Shown piece after piece: positions 30,607 to 40,244 of a DNA stretch of 49,539 nucleotides. Position 1 is the first letter of the stretch, and every line of letters starts with the position of its first letter. This DNA comes from Prosthecobacter debontii (lineage in GTDB: Bacteria; Verrucomicrobiota; Verrucomicrobiia; Verrucomicrobiales; Verrucomicrobiaceae): positions 1-49,539 of the forward strand of contig CAMBPV010000009.1 in assembly GCA_945869695.1 (NCBI GenBank), read 5' to 3'. The position numbers and the translations under genes were made by a program. Below the pieces are notes generated by a model. It ran no database searches. It was not told the DNA's origin and was given only the letters and a program-made list of their open reading frames with translations.

Positions 30607-33522
30607 ATGCGACTCGATTTGTTTCTCATCATCTTGCTTTCACTCCCCGGCGTCACCTTCGCGGTCGATTTTGTCCGTGAGGTGCGGCCTATCTTTGAAA
30701 AGCACTGCTACGAGTGCCACGGGGCTGAAAAACAGAAGAGCGACTACCGTCTCGACATCAAAGCGGTGGCTCTAAAACATGTAAAAGCAGGCCACAGCGC
30801 GGAAAGCCAGCTTTTCCGATTCGTCAGCGGTTTGGAGAAAGATACGCCCATGCCGCCGAAGTCGAAGCTGAGCAGTGGCGAGATCACTACGCTGAAACGC
30901 TGGATCGACGAAGGGGCTTCGTGGCCGGATGGCGTGGATGTGGCGAAGCTGGAGGACAAGATGGACTGGTGGGCTTTCAAACCGCTCTCGAAGCCTGGAG
31001 GCCAAAGCGTGGATGCCTTTATTCAGACGAAGCTAAAGGAACAAGGCCTCACGTCAGCCCCGCGTGCAGATGCTCGCACCTTGATCCGCAGGCTCTATTT
31101 TGATCTCACCGGCCTGCCGCCTGATCCTTCAGATATGACCGATCTGACGGATCAAAAGTATGAAGCTCTCGTGGACAGGCTTCTCGACTCACCACGCTAT
31201 GGCGAGCGTTGGGCGCGGCATTGGCTGGATGCCGTCCACTACGGCGAGACGCATGGTTATGACAAAGACAAGCCGCGCATGAATGCCTGGCCTTACCGCG
31301 ACTACGTCATCCGTGCCTTCAACAACGACAAGCCTTACACTCGTTTCATCGAGGAGCAGATCGCCGGAGATGCGCTCTTTCCCGGCACGGTGGACGGCAT
31401 CACCGCGCTCGGCTTCATCGCTGCGGGGCCGTGGGACTACATCGGCCATGCGGAGGTGCCGGAGACGAAGATTGATGGCAGAATCGCGAGGCATCTGGAT
31501 CGCGATGACATGGTGCAAAACGCCATCGGCACCGTGTGCAGCCTCACCGTGCAGTGTGCGCAGTGCCACTATCATAAATTCGATCCCATCTCGCAGGAGG
31601 ACTACTACTCGCTCCAGGCCATCTTCGCTGGCATCGACCGCACGGAGGTCGATTACTACCCGGATGACGCCTCGATGCAAAAATTCGCCGTGCTTCAAAA
31701 GCAAAAGAGGCAGATCACGGACACCATCGCGGCTTTGGAGGCTCCTTTGAAGAAAAAAGCCGGTGAAGACTACGCCGCGCTCAGCAAGCGCATCGACGGC
31801 GCTGCGGAGAAGGGTGCGAGTCCAAACGCGAAGCCTGACTTCGGCTATCACAGCAGCATTTCACCCGTGCAGGATGCCGCGAAGTGGGTGCAGGTGGATC
31901 TCGGCAAAAGCGTGCAGGTGCAGCGCATCGTGCTGAAGCCCTGCTACGACGACTTTGGCAAGATCGGCGGCGGCTTCGGCTTCCCGGTGCGCTTTAAAAT
32001 CGAGGTCAGCGACGATCCTGAGTTCAAAACGGGCGTCTCGCTCGTGTGGCGAAAGCACGACGCCACCTTCATGCATGACTTCGCGAATCCTGGTCTCACA
32101 CCTTTCGAAACCGGCACGGCGGGTGATGACGGCGTCACGGGTCGCTTTATGCGCGTCACTGCGGTGAAGCTCGCACCGCGCAGCAGCGACTACATTTTCG
32201 CCCTCGCTGAGCTGGAGGTCTATGACAGCAAAACAGGCCCCAACCTTGCCGCAGGCCAGCCCGTGACCTCGCTCGATAGCATTGAGGCCGCGCCGCGTTG
32301 GCGGAAAGCCAATCTCACCGATGGCATCGCGCCGGAGAGCCGCACGGAAGAGGATAAAAAGCAGCTCATCCGCCAGCGGGATGCTCTCATGCTCGCTCAG
32401 GCTGATGAGGCTACGAAGAAGAAGCTCGTCACCCTGCGCCAAGAACGTGATTCGCTGCCAGCGCTGCCCGCACCACAGAAAGTCTATGCCGGAGCCGTCC
32501 ACTACGGCACAGGCTCCTTCAAAGGCACACATGGCACCCCGCGCACGATCCACCTGCTGAAACGGGGTGACATGAAGCAGCCCGCGCAGGAAGTCAGCGC
32601 TGGCGCAGTGACCGCACTGAGTGAGCTGCTGGAGCTACCTTTCCAAATAACCGGAGATCAAGAATCCGCCCGCCGTGCCGCTTTGGCCAAATGGATCACG
32701 CATAAAAACAACGCACTCACTTGGCGCAGCATCGTAAACCGCGTGTGGCAGCATCACTTCGGTCGCGGCTTGGTCGACACAGCCAACGACTTTGGTCGCA
32801 TGGGAGGCAAGCCGAGCCATCCCGAGCTGCTCGACTGGCTGGCTGTAACCTTCCGCGATGACATGGGCGGCAGCCTGAAGAAGCTGCACAAGCTCATGGT
32901 GATGAGTGAGACTTATCGGCAGAGCTCTGATTTCGTAGTTCGGCCGCCAGGCCGTCCGGACCGGCTAAAGCCCGAACTACAAACCGAAGACGCCAACAAC
33001 ATCTTCCTCTCCCGCCAAACTCGCCGCAAGCTCGACGCGGAGTCGATTCGCGATTCCATCCTCGCAGTGAGCGGCAAACTCGACCTCACCATGGGTGGGC
33101 CGAGCTTTCAGGACTTCATCATCGACAAGCCTCAGCACTCGCCGCACTATGAATATCATCTGCACGATCCCGAAGATGCCAAGAGCCACCGCCGGAGCAT
33201 TTATCGTTTCATTGTGCGCAGCCAACAGCAGCCTTTCATGACCGTGCTCGACTGTGCCGATCCCTCCATGCGGGTGGATAAGCGCAATGAATCTCTCAGC
33301 CCGCTGCAAGCACTCGCCATGATGAACAACGGCCTCACCGTGAGCATGGCGAAGCACTTTGCTGCGCATGCCGGTAGCGTGAGACGCGCCTTCCAGCTCG
33401 CCCTCGCCCGGGAGCCGAAAGCGGACGAGCTGGCCGCTCTAGAAGATTACGCGAAACGCGAAGGCCTCGAAAATGCCTGCCGCGTGATTTTGAACCTCAA
33501 CGAATTCAGTTTCATCGACTAG
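30607..33522 (+). CDS. Secreted DUF1549/DUF1553 cytochrome c protein with discoidin module
   Basis: A 971-residue exported protein. Signal peptide MRLDLFLIILLSLPGVTFA, then a heme motif CYECH at 34-38. DUF1549 spans roughly 120-330 (RRLYFDLTGLPPDPSD, YGERWARHWLDAVHYGET) with a second motif CAQCHYHKFDPI near 317. An F5/8C module occupies about 395-545 (KWVQVDLGKSVQVQRIVLKP, GFGFPVRFKIEVSDDPEF, RVTAVKLAPRSSDYIFALAE). DUF1553 follows (SIVNRVWQHHFGRGLVDT, THPELL-like SHPELLDWLA, RRKLDAESIRDSIL). The reaction is unknown. An in-frame REP-like insert adds about 15 residues near residue 777. ATG 30607 starts the signal peptide. Its stop is 2 nt before the DUF1501 gene. Confidence 0.9.
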   Translation: MRLDLFLIILLSLPGVTFAVDFVREVRPIFEKHCYECHGAEKQKSDYRLDIKAVALKHVKAGHSAESQLFRFVSGLEKDTPMPPKSKLSSGEITTLKRWIDEGASWPDGVDVAKLEDKMDWWAFKPLSKPGGQSVDAFIQTKLKEQGLTSAPRADARTLIRRLYFDLTGLPPDPSDMTDLTDQKYEALVDRLLDSPRYGERWARHWLDAVHYGETHGYDKDKPRMNAWPYRDYVIRAFNNDKPYTRFIEEQIAGDALFPGTVDGITALGFIAAGPWDYIGHAEVPETKIDGRIARHLDRDDMVQNAIGTVCSLTVQCAQCHYHKFDPISQEDYYSLQAIFAGIDRTEVDYYPDDASMQKFAVLQKQKRQITDTIAALEAPLKKKAGEDYAALSKRIDGAAEKGASPNAKPDFGYHSSISPVQDAAKWVQVDLGKSVQVQRIVLKPCYDDFGKIGGGFGFPVRFKIEVSDDPEFKTGVSLVWRKHDATFMHDFANPGLTPFETGTAGDDGVTGRFMRVTAVKLAPRSSDYIFALAELEVYDSKTGPNLAAGQPVTSLDSIEAAPRWRKANLTDGIAPESRTEEDKKQLIRQRDALMLAQADEATKKKLVTLRQERDSLPALPAPQKVYAGAVHYGTGSFKGTHGTPRTIHLLKRGDMKQPAQEVSAGAVTALSELLELPFQITGDQESARRAALAKWITHKNNALTWRSIVNRVWQHHFGRGLVDTANDFGRMGGKPSHPELLDWLAVTFRDDMGGSLKKLHKLMVMSETYRQSSDFVVRPPGRPDRLKPELQTEDANNIFLSRQTRRKLDAESIRDSILAVSGKLDLTMGGPSFQDFIIDKPQHSPHYEYHLHDPEDAKSHRRSIYRFIVRSQQQPFMTVLDCADPSMRVDKRNESLSPLQALAMMNNGLTVSMAKHFAAHAGSVRRAFQLALAREPKADELAALEDYAKREGLENACRVILNLNEFSFID
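32935..32980. repeat. REP-like palindrome inserted in coding sequence
   Basis: A 46-nt imperfect palindrome with perfect 9-nt ends: GTAGTTCGG at 32935-32943 and CCGAACTAC at 32972-32980, and a TCCGGA centre at 32955-32960. It is read through in frame as about 15 residues (VVRPPGRPDRLKPEL...). The paralogue at 44706-47318 has about 12 fewer residues between YRQSS and the RRLDAE segment at this position, as expected for an insertion. The element resembles repeats moved by REP-associated transposases. Confidence 0.7.
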
Positions 33523-33524
33523 CC

Positions 33525-34958
33525 ATGATCACCCGCCGCCAGCTTTTACAGACCGCCGGACAAGGTTTCGGTTCGCTCGCCTTTGCCTCACTGCAAGCTG
33601 GCGAGACTGCGCACCGCTCGCAGACCTTTGCACCCAAGGCGAAACGCGTGATCCAGCTCTTCATGGGCGGTGCGGCGAGTCACATCGACCTCTTTGATTT
33701 CAAACCGGCCCTCATCAAACATCATGGTGAGGAATCAAACTTCGGCGAGGCGGTGGAGGCCTTTCAAAACGGTCTGGGACCATGGAAGAAGCCCGTGTGG
33801 GACTTCAAACCGTATGGCCAGAGCGGAAAGATGCTCAGTGACGCCGTCGCGCCTCTCGGTGCTTGTGCGGATGACATGGCCTTCGTGCATAACATGGTCG
33901 GCAAAACAGGCGTGCATTCACAGGGCACGCTGCTGCAAGCCACGGGCTTCAACCTGCCCGGCTTTCCCGGCATGGGCTGCTGGGTGAGCTATGCGCTGGG
34001 CTCCGTCAGTGACAATTTACCGACCTTCGTCGTGCTGCCGGATCATCGCGGCTTTGCCTCAAATGGGCCGAAGAACTGGGACAGCGCTTTTTTGCCCTCG
34101 CAACATGCCGGAACCATCATTTATCCCGGAGCAGAGACACCCATTGCGGATCTGTTTCCGCACAAATCAGGCCGCTATATTAGCGCGAGATCAGACCGCA
34201 GTGGCTTTGATCTTTTGGAGCAGTTGAACCGAAAACACGCCGCGCTGCGTGAAGAGGACTCGCGCCTCGAAAGCCGCATTCAAAGCTACGAACTGGCCGC
34301 GAAGATGCAGCTCGCCGCACCTGAAGCGCTGGACTTCTCCAAAGAATCCGATGCCATGAAGGCCATGTATGGCATCCAGGAGCATCGCAAAGTCTGGCCC
34401 ACGGAGATCAACGCCGAAGAAGAGGCCGACTACATGGGCCGCAAGTGCCTCACGGCGCGTCGTCTGCTGGAGCGAGGCGTGCGCTTTGTGCAAATCTGGA
34501 GCGGCAACGACAACGGCTTCCCGCGTCGAAACTGGGACAGCCATGAAGACGTCGAGCGTGATCACGGCCCGCTCGCTTGGGGCATGGCGAAGGCAGTCTC
34601 GGCGCTGATTCTCGATTTGAGGCAGCGTGGGCTGCTCGACGAGACGATCATTTTGTGGACGACGGAGTTTGGCCGAATGCCCAGCACGCAGGGCGGCAAA
34701 GGCCGCGATCACAATCCCTATGTTTTCACCAACTGGCTCTGCGGCGGTGGTATCAAAGGCGGCGTGGTGGCCGGAGAAAGCGATCAATGGGGCTACAAGC
34801 CTCTCGACCGTGCCAACCCGACAACCTGCTACGACATCCACGCGACGATGATGCACCTGCTCGGCATTGATCACGAAAAACTGACCGTCCGCCACAATGG
34901 CATCGACCGTCGGCTCACGGATGTGCATGGGCATGTCATCCGGGATTTGGTGGCTTGA
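33525..34958 (+). CDS. DUF1501 Tat-signal protein (sulfatase-like fold)
   Basis: A 477-residue protein with a twin-arginine-type N-terminus (ITRRQLLQTAGQG). The DUF1501 core is visible: RVIQLFMGGAASHIDLFDFKPAL, DMAFVHNMVGKTGVHSQGT, PGMGCWVSYALGS, ARRLLERGVRFVQIWSGNDNG, LWTTEFGRMPSTQGGKGRDHN and TYD-type GESDQWGYK. The family adopts an alkaline-phosphatase/sulfatase-like fold and is almost always encoded after a DUF1549/DUF1553 cytochrome, as here with 2 nt between stop and start. Function unknown; likely folded in the cytoplasm and exported by Tat. Last gene of the plus-strand run. Confidence 0.9.
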   Translation: MITRRQLLQTAGQGFGSLAFASLQAGETAHRSQTFAPKAKRVIQLFMGGAASHIDLFDFKPALIKHHGEESNFGEAVEAFQNGLGPWKKPVWDFKPYGQSGKMLSDAVAPLGACADDMAFVHNMVGKTGVHSQGTLLQATGFNLPGFPGMGCWVSYALGSVSDNLPTFVVLPDHRGFASNGPKNWDSAFLPSQHAGTIIYPGAETPIADLFPHKSGRYISARSDRSGFDLLEQLNRKHAALREEDSRLESRIQSYELAAKMQLAAPEALDFSKESDAMKAMYGIQEHRKVWPTEINAEEEADYMGRKCLTARRLLERGVRFVQIWSGNDNGFPRRNWDSHEDVERDHGPLAWGMAKAVSALILDLRQRGLLDETIILWTTEFGRMPSTQGGKGRDHNPYVFTNWLCGGGIKGGVVAGESDQWGYKPLDRANPTTCYDIHATMMHLLGIDHEKLTVRHNGIDRRLTDVHGHVIRDLVA

Positions 34959-34964
34959 TGCACC

Positions 34965-36872
34965 TTACTTTTCCTCCGTCGCAGGTAAGCAGGCGATTCG
35001 GATCTCTTCGAGTTCACTCCATCGGGTAAACTGGACATCGAGTTCTTTCTTCCTGGCGTCGAGTTTGGCGATGTAGTCATTGGTTTCAGCACCCAGTTTG
35101 ATGAAAAGTTCAGGATTGCTCAGTTCGGCTTCCATGGCTGCGATTTCGGTTTCCAAGGTGACAATGTTGGCCTCGACATCACTGAGCTCACGCTGCTCTT
35201 TCTGCGACATTTTGCGGGGTTTCACTGCGCTCGAGGTGAGCTTCTCCTTTTTTAGAGATGCCGTTACCAGTGCTGACTCGGCAGCGGCTTGTTGAGCACG
35301 CTTCTCCTGGTAGTAGGTGTAGTTTCCGGCGCATTGATGGATGCGCCCATGACCCTCAAAGGCGATGAGTCGATCACAGACACGATCGAGAAAATATCGG
35401 TCATGGCTGACGACTAGAACGCAGCCGTTGAAGGCAAGAATGGCTTCTTCGAGAACCCGCATCGTTTGGAGATCGAGATCATTGGTGGGCTCATCGAGAA
35501 TGAGAAAGTTTCCACCTCTGCGGAGAATCTTAGCGAGAAGGACGCGGCTTTGCTCGCCACCGCTCAGCTCCTTGACCCGCATGGTGACTCGATCATCGGT
35601 GAAAAGGAAACGTCGTAGGTAGGTGCGGACATGCAGTTTCTCCTCCCCAAACTGTACAAACTCGGACGTTCCTGCCACTTCCTCCATGACGCTCTTTTCA
35701 GGATCAAGGAGGAGGCGCTGCTGGTCGACGTAGTTAAACACGGTCCTCTTGCCGATGACGACCTTGCCTTCATGCGGCTGTTGCTCGCCCATGAGGCAGC
35801 GCAGCAAGGTTGTTTTTCCGAGGCCGTTGCGACCAATGATACCTGTGCAGGTGCCTGCTTCGAAGCTGAGGTCAAGATGACTGAAGAGCCAGCGGTCCTC
35901 AATGTGAACACTGATTTCCTTGGCATCGACGATGGTGTTCGCGAGCGTGGTGGCGGGAGGGATGATGAGATCCATCACCATCTCAGCTTCCGGGGCATCT
36001 TGGGAATTGATTCGATCAAACTCGTCAAGTCGGGACTGTTGCTTGGTGCGCCGGGCTTTGACACCCGCTCGGACGAACTCCAACTCGTGTCTCAAGAAGC
36101 TTTGGCGCCGACGTTCAGCATTGGCCTCCACCGACTCCCGCACGGCTTTGCTTTCCAAAAAGTCACTGTAGTTACCGGGATGGCTGTAGATTCGACTATC
36201 ATCAATCTCAATGATGCGAGTGGCGACGCGGTCCAAGAAGTAGCGATCATGGGTGATAAAGAGAACAGCGCCGGAGAAGTCGCGGAGGAAAATCTCCAGC
36301 CACTCGATGGATTCAGCGTCCAGATGGTTCGTCGGTTCATCGAGGAGGAGGAGATCAGGCTGTGAGACCAGGGCACGAGCAAGGGCCACGCGTCGCTTTT
36401 CACCGCCGGATAACTCTTTGACCAAACGATCTTCATGAGGAACGCCGAGCTCATTCATGGCCGTCCGGATACGGTTCTCCACACCCCATCCGTCGTGAAG
36501 TTGGATTTGATGCAGGAGCTCGGATTCTTGATCTTCCTTGTAGTCCCCGGATTCATAGCGGGAGACCATTTCAATGAGGGCGGCGGCTCCCGAGCGGACG
36601 TTGTCAATGACGCTGGCTTCGACGTCGAGCGTGAACTCTTGGGCGAGGTGGCTGATGATCATTCCATTGCGGCGGGAAACGATCCCGCTATCCGGCTTTT
36701 CGGTTCCGATCAAGATCTTCATCAGACTGGTCTTGCCCGCTCCGTTTCGACCCAGCAAACCCAGTTTTTCGCCTTCGTGGACGCTCATCGTTGCATCGTT
36801 GAAAACCTGTTGAAGGCCAAATTGAAGGCGGAGGTCTTTGGCGGAGATGACAGCTTGAGTGATGGTCGACAT
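34965..36872 (-). CDS. ABC-F family ATPase (Uup-like)
   Basis: A 635-residue soluble protein with two ABC ATPase domains and no membrane segments. Domain 1: GLLGRNGAGKTSLMK (Walker A), LSGGEKRRVALARAL (signature), LLLDEPTNHLD (Walker B). Domain 2: GIIGRNGLGKTTLLR, LSGGEQSRVLLAKIL and LILDEPTNDLD. The interdomain linker contains the ABC-F Phe/Arg-rich segment, and the C-terminus is a charged coiled-coil (KMSQKEQRELSDVEANIVTL), as in Uup. These proteins act at the ribosome E site or in DNA-related processes. ATG 36872 is used; it is 54 nt after addA and possibly in the same transcript. Six nt separate its stop from the convergent DUF1501 stop. Confidence 0.94.
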   Translation of the reverse strand: MSTITQAVISAKDLRLQFGLQQVFNDATMSVHEGEKLGLLGRNGAGKTSLMKILIGTEKPDSGIVSRRNGMIISHLAQEFTLDVEASVIDNVRSGAAALIEMVSRYESGDYKEDQESELLHQIQLHDGWGVENRIRTAMNELGVPHEDRLVKELSGGEKRRVALARALVSQPDLLLLDEPTNHLDAESIEWLEIFLRDFSGAVLFITHDRYFLDRVATRIIEIDDSRIYSHPGNYSDFLESKAVRESVEANAERRRQSFLRHELEFVRAGVKARRTKQQSRLDEFDRINSQDAPEAEMVMDLIIPPATTLANTIVDAKEISVHIEDRWLFSHLDLSFEAGTCTGIIGRNGLGKTTLLRCLMGEQQPHEGKVVIGKRTVFNYVDQQRLLLDPEKSVMEEVAGTSEFVQFGEEKLHVRTYLRRFLFTDDRVTMRVKELSGGEQSRVLLAKILRRGGNFLILDEPTNDLDLQTMRVLEEAILAFNGCVLVVSHDRYFLDRVCDRLIAFEGHGRIHQCAGNYTYYQEKRAQQAAAESALVTASLKKEKLTSSAVKPRKMSQKEQRELSDVEANIVTLETEIAAMEAELSNPELFIKLGAETNDYIAKLDARKKELDVQFTRWSELEEIRIACLPATEEK

Positions 36873-36926
36873 AGAAAGTCTGATCACAGACCACACAATG
36901 CAGGCATGTTCAAGGCTCGACCTCGA

Positions 36927-39900
36927 CTAGACCACCACCACTTCACGTCGGTGCGTGAAAAGCAGTTTGCAATGAATAGCTGAGTGCGGGAGGCCAGTCA
37001 TGCGGGACAGGACTTCACGGTAGGTTTGCAGCTGTGGACGGTAGCCATCGACCCGAGCCGAGAAGGCCTCATTGGATTCGACTTTGTCGGTTTTAAAATC
37101 GAGGATTGTCGCGCGGTCGGGCTCGATCATGACACGGTCGAAAGTGCCGGAGAGCCACTCGCCTTTCAGGAGAATCTCGAAGCGCTTTTCTCGCCAGCAT
37201 TCCGCATTGAGGGAGGGTCTGCTGAGGATGGTGCGTGCTTCGGGAGTCTCGAGACATTGGCGAACTTCATCTTGAGCTCGGGCGCGCAGGCCTTCATCCG
37301 CACAGGGAAGGGCTTCCCATAGCATTTGAAGTTTCCGAGGCTCCATTTCATCAAGCCACTCGATCTGCTCAAAGAAGGCATGAACCAGAGTGCCGTAGGA
37401 GCGCGCAAAGCGTCCACCCCGTGAGAAAAGTTGTTTGGCCGTAACGATGCTCGTTTCAGAGCCGCTGGGGGTGCGCCGAGTCGGGCGGACTCTGCCCTCA
37501 GCAGATAGGCTGACGATTTCGGGTGCGACGGCTTCGGCTGGAAGTTTGGAGGGTAGTGACTCGAACCAGCGTCTGTTGGTTGCCTTCGTTGCACTTTGGT
37601 AGAGCAAGTCTGCTGGGACCTCGCCAAACTGAGTCGAGCTGGGCTCATTTTCATCTCCCAATGTTAATTGCAGAAGTCTGATGAAATTGTTCGACTTGGA
37701 AGACTCTTTCCTCGGTTCGACGATGAGGTAATTGGCGTGCTTGGCTCGGGTCAGTGCGACGTAGAATTTGCACAGTTCCTCGTAGGCGGCCTCGGCTTCC
37801 CGTTCTTCGCGATACTCGCCCAGAACGTCGTCCGCTTTCACAATGTCGCTGGAGGGAAGGTCAAAAACCCATTCCACCTGTCTTTTCTCGCCGTGCTTCA
37901 CGCCGATTCCCCGGCGGACATCGGTCATCTTATTGCCCTCTAGGTCCGCCATGATAACACAATCAAAGGTAAGACCTTTTGATTTATGGATGGTCATCAC
38001 CTGCACCGCGTTTCGTGTGTCAGGCTCGCGCATGGTGTAGCTTTCCGCATAGGACAGAAACTCGCCAAGGTTTCGACTCCCGCTCTGATCGAAAATGCGT
38101 GCAGCGAGTGCGAGATCTTCGACTCGGTGTTGGCTAAACCCGTCCAGACTTACTCCAGCACTCACGAGTGAGTGCTGCCAGTGTCTCAGAGTGCTTTCGA
38201 ATCCATCATCGAAGACCTGCCGTAGCACCTCGGCCGAGAGTTTTCCGGTATTCATCTTGGCGGCGTCCAAGACTTTGCAAAAGGGTGTCATGCGCAAATG
38301 TTGCCACGCCATGGCATCTCCCGGGTGAGCTGCGCACTTCAGAATGCTGAGCAGGGCGAGCGTCACTGGATTGTCTGTGGCGATGGCGATCTCGGATTCG
38401 CACATCACGGGTATGCGCGAGGGAGAGTTGGCTCGAAGGTAGTCCACAAGCGCGCGTCCGGTGACATTACCCTGCACGAGAATGGCACAGCTGAGGCCGC
38501 GTGCCACAGGTTGGATCTCCTCGAGGATTCCGGCGATGAGTTTGAAGCGATCCTCCGCTTGGACCTTCTCGCCATCCGAGGGAAGGGGAGTCATCAGAGC
38601 AGCGAACCCTGGTAATGTGCCATGAATGCCCGCGACTTGATGATCCTGCCAAGGCCATCGTTTCAAAGTCTCTGTCGGTAGATTCATCTCCTCCAGAGCC
38701 CCTGAGTCTCCGAAGACACGGTTGACCAAGGTGATCACGTCATGGCCTGAGCGCCAGGAGACATTGAGCGGACGTTTATTGATGCGCTTCTCGGCACCCG
38801 AATTGTAGCGGGCCTCCACATCCTCAAAGAGTCGAGTGTCACCACCGCGCCATGCGTAGATAGCCTGCTTGACGTCTCCGACTTGGAAGAGGGTGCGCTC
38901 GTCAGAGGTGTCTTGAACGGCTTCGTCGATCAGGTTCTCGATGACGGACCATTGCGTGTAGTTGGTATCTTGAAACTCATCGAGCAACCAGTGGTCATAG
39001 CGTGCGTCGAGACGGTAATCGATCCGTAGTCTTTGCTCTTCTCCGGGCACCTGCGAGAGCATAGGGCGAGGTAGATCCCGGACGAACTCATGTCCTGCAA
39101 GGATCAACTCCATGTCCTGAAAGGTGAGCCTTCCGCGCCGTCTTACTTGCTGAGACCAGCTACGCTCAAACAGCTCCAGCACTTGCCACGCTCCCTGAGT
39201 GCGTTCCAATCGCACTCTGATTTCAGCGCCGACGATGTGAGTGATGATGGATTTGAACGCATCGCAGGTCCGACCTTCGAGCTTCTGCTTCTGACGGTTC
39301 ACTGTGATGATGCAGTTCTTGGCTTCGATATCATTCCAGCACTCGAGTGCCTTACCGACAAAGAATTTGATTCTTGGTGGAAGGGTTCCGCCAGCCACAT
39401 GAGTGACAGACTGATCGCGAAACTCACGCCAAAAATCCCATGCTTTCTCGGTCACCTCTTCGTGCTCAAATTGGGTGAAGAGGTGGGTGAATCCTTCCTC
39501 CAAATTGAGCTCTGATCCGAGCCAGTGACATCCTTTGGGCCAAATGGACTTGGGGTCGCCCCAGAGTTCTTTTCTTGCTGCGTGAAGCAGGATGCCATGC
39601 TGACTTTCGATAAACTGATCCAGCACGGAACGGATGCTGGATTCTTCTTTGCCGAAGGTGGCTCGTCGAAATGCCTCCAGGAAATCCTTCTGGGCTTCAG
39701 CGCCCTCGTTGCGGGATTTGAGGCCGGGCAGAGTGCGCTGAAAGACCATCCGGTAGACCCTCTCCCGCTCGACTGAGCCTTGATGGTCGCTCAAGATTTC
39801 AAAGTCGCCGGCAAGTCCAAATTCAGCAGGGAAGCTTCGGAGAATGGATGAAAAAAAGCTGTCGAGCGTGCCGAGAAACAAACGCGGCATGCGAGAAATG

Positions 39901-40244
39901 AAGATGCGCAACAACTGGAGGTAGTTCTCTTGCGTGATCTCGCGCAGGATCGGCCGAAGCGGATCATTTACGACTTCGGGGTCAATCGATTCATCCCCGA
40001 TGAGTGTTTTTGCAAACTTGGGATCAGAGGAGGCTCTGGCGAGCTTCAGCAGGATGGAATCAAAGAACTCACCTGCTGCTTTCCGGGTGAATGTGACCGC
40101 CACGATGCGCTCGGGTGTTACGTCCTGTCCGGCGAGCAGTTGCTGGGCCATGAGGGCGATGTATCGATTAGTGAGTTGCCACGTTTTACCTGACCCAGCC
40201 GAGGCGAGGATCATTTCATTTGGGATGGCGTTACGGGTGCTCAT
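36927..40244 (-). CDS. addA: AddA-type UvrD-like helicase/nuclease
   Basis: A 1105-residue protein. Helicase superfamily 1 motifs: EMILASAGSGKTWQLTNRY (I), VAVTFTRKAAGEF (Ia), WLLDEFQDTNYTQW (II), FQVGDVKQAIYAWRGGD (III) and VMTIHKSKGLTFD (V). The C-terminal nuclease of the RecB family has YGTLVHAFFEQ, SGTFDRV, TILDFKTDKVE and QLQTYREVLS, so it looks active. With the AddB-like partner it would form the double-strand end resection enzyme that feeds RecA. ATG 40244 overlaps the addB stop as ATGA, so the two are coupled. The frame upstream of this ATG is a shadow of addB. Confidence 0.92.
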   Translation of the reverse strand: MSTRNAIPNEMILASAGSGKTWQLTNRYIALMAQQLLAGQDVTPERIVAVTFTRKAAGEFFDSILLKLARASSDPKFAKTLIGDESIDPEVVNDPLRPILREITQENYLQLLRIFISRMPRLFLGTLDSFFSSILRSFPAEFGLAGDFEILSDHQGSVERERVYRMVFQRTLPGLKSRNEGAEAQKDFLEAFRRATFGKEESSIRSVLDQFIESQHGILLHAARKELWGDPKSIWPKGCHWLGSELNLEEGFTHLFTQFEHEEVTEKAWDFWREFRDQSVTHVAGGTLPPRIKFFVGKALECWNDIEAKNCIITVNRQKQKLEGRTCDAFKSIITHIVGAEIRVRLERTQGAWQVLELFERSWSQQVRRRGRLTFQDMELILAGHEFVRDLPRPMLSQVPGEEQRLRIDYRLDARYDHWLLDEFQDTNYTQWSVIENLIDEAVQDTSDERTLFQVGDVKQAIYAWRGGDTRLFEDVEARYNSGAEKRINKRPLNVSWRSGHDVITLVNRVFGDSGALEEMNLPTETLKRWPWQDHQVAGIHGTLPGFAALMTPLPSDGEKVQAEDRFKLIAGILEEIQPVARGLSCAILVQGNVTGRALVDYLRANSPSRIPVMCESEIAIATDNPVTLALLSILKCAAHPGDAMAWQHLRMTPFCKVLDAAKMNTGKLSAEVLRQVFDDGFESTLRHWQHSLVSAGVSLDGFSQHRVEDLALAARIFDQSGSRNLGEFLSYAESYTMREPDTRNAVQVMTIHKSKGLTFDCVIMADLEGNKMTDVRRGIGVKHGEKRQVEWVFDLPSSDIVKADDVLGEYREEREAEAAYEELCKFYVALTRAKHANYLIVEPRKESSKSNNFIRLLQLTLGDENEPSSTQFGEVPADLLYQSATKATNRRWFESLPSKLPAEAVAPEIVSLSAEGRVRPTRRTPSGSETSIVTAKQLFSRGGRFARSYGTLVHAFFEQIEWLDEMEPRKLQMLWEALPCADEGLRARAQDEVRQCLETPEARTILSRPSLNAECWREKRFEILLKGEWLSGTFDRVMIEPDRATILDFKTDKVESNEAFSARVDGYRPQLQTYREVLSRMTGLPHSAIHCKLLFTHRREVVVV

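Noticed and set aside
35631-36983. Plus-strand open frames of 244 and 182 residues over the ABC-F gene
   Set aside because: Both lie opposite a complete ABC-F protein with all Walker and signature motifs.
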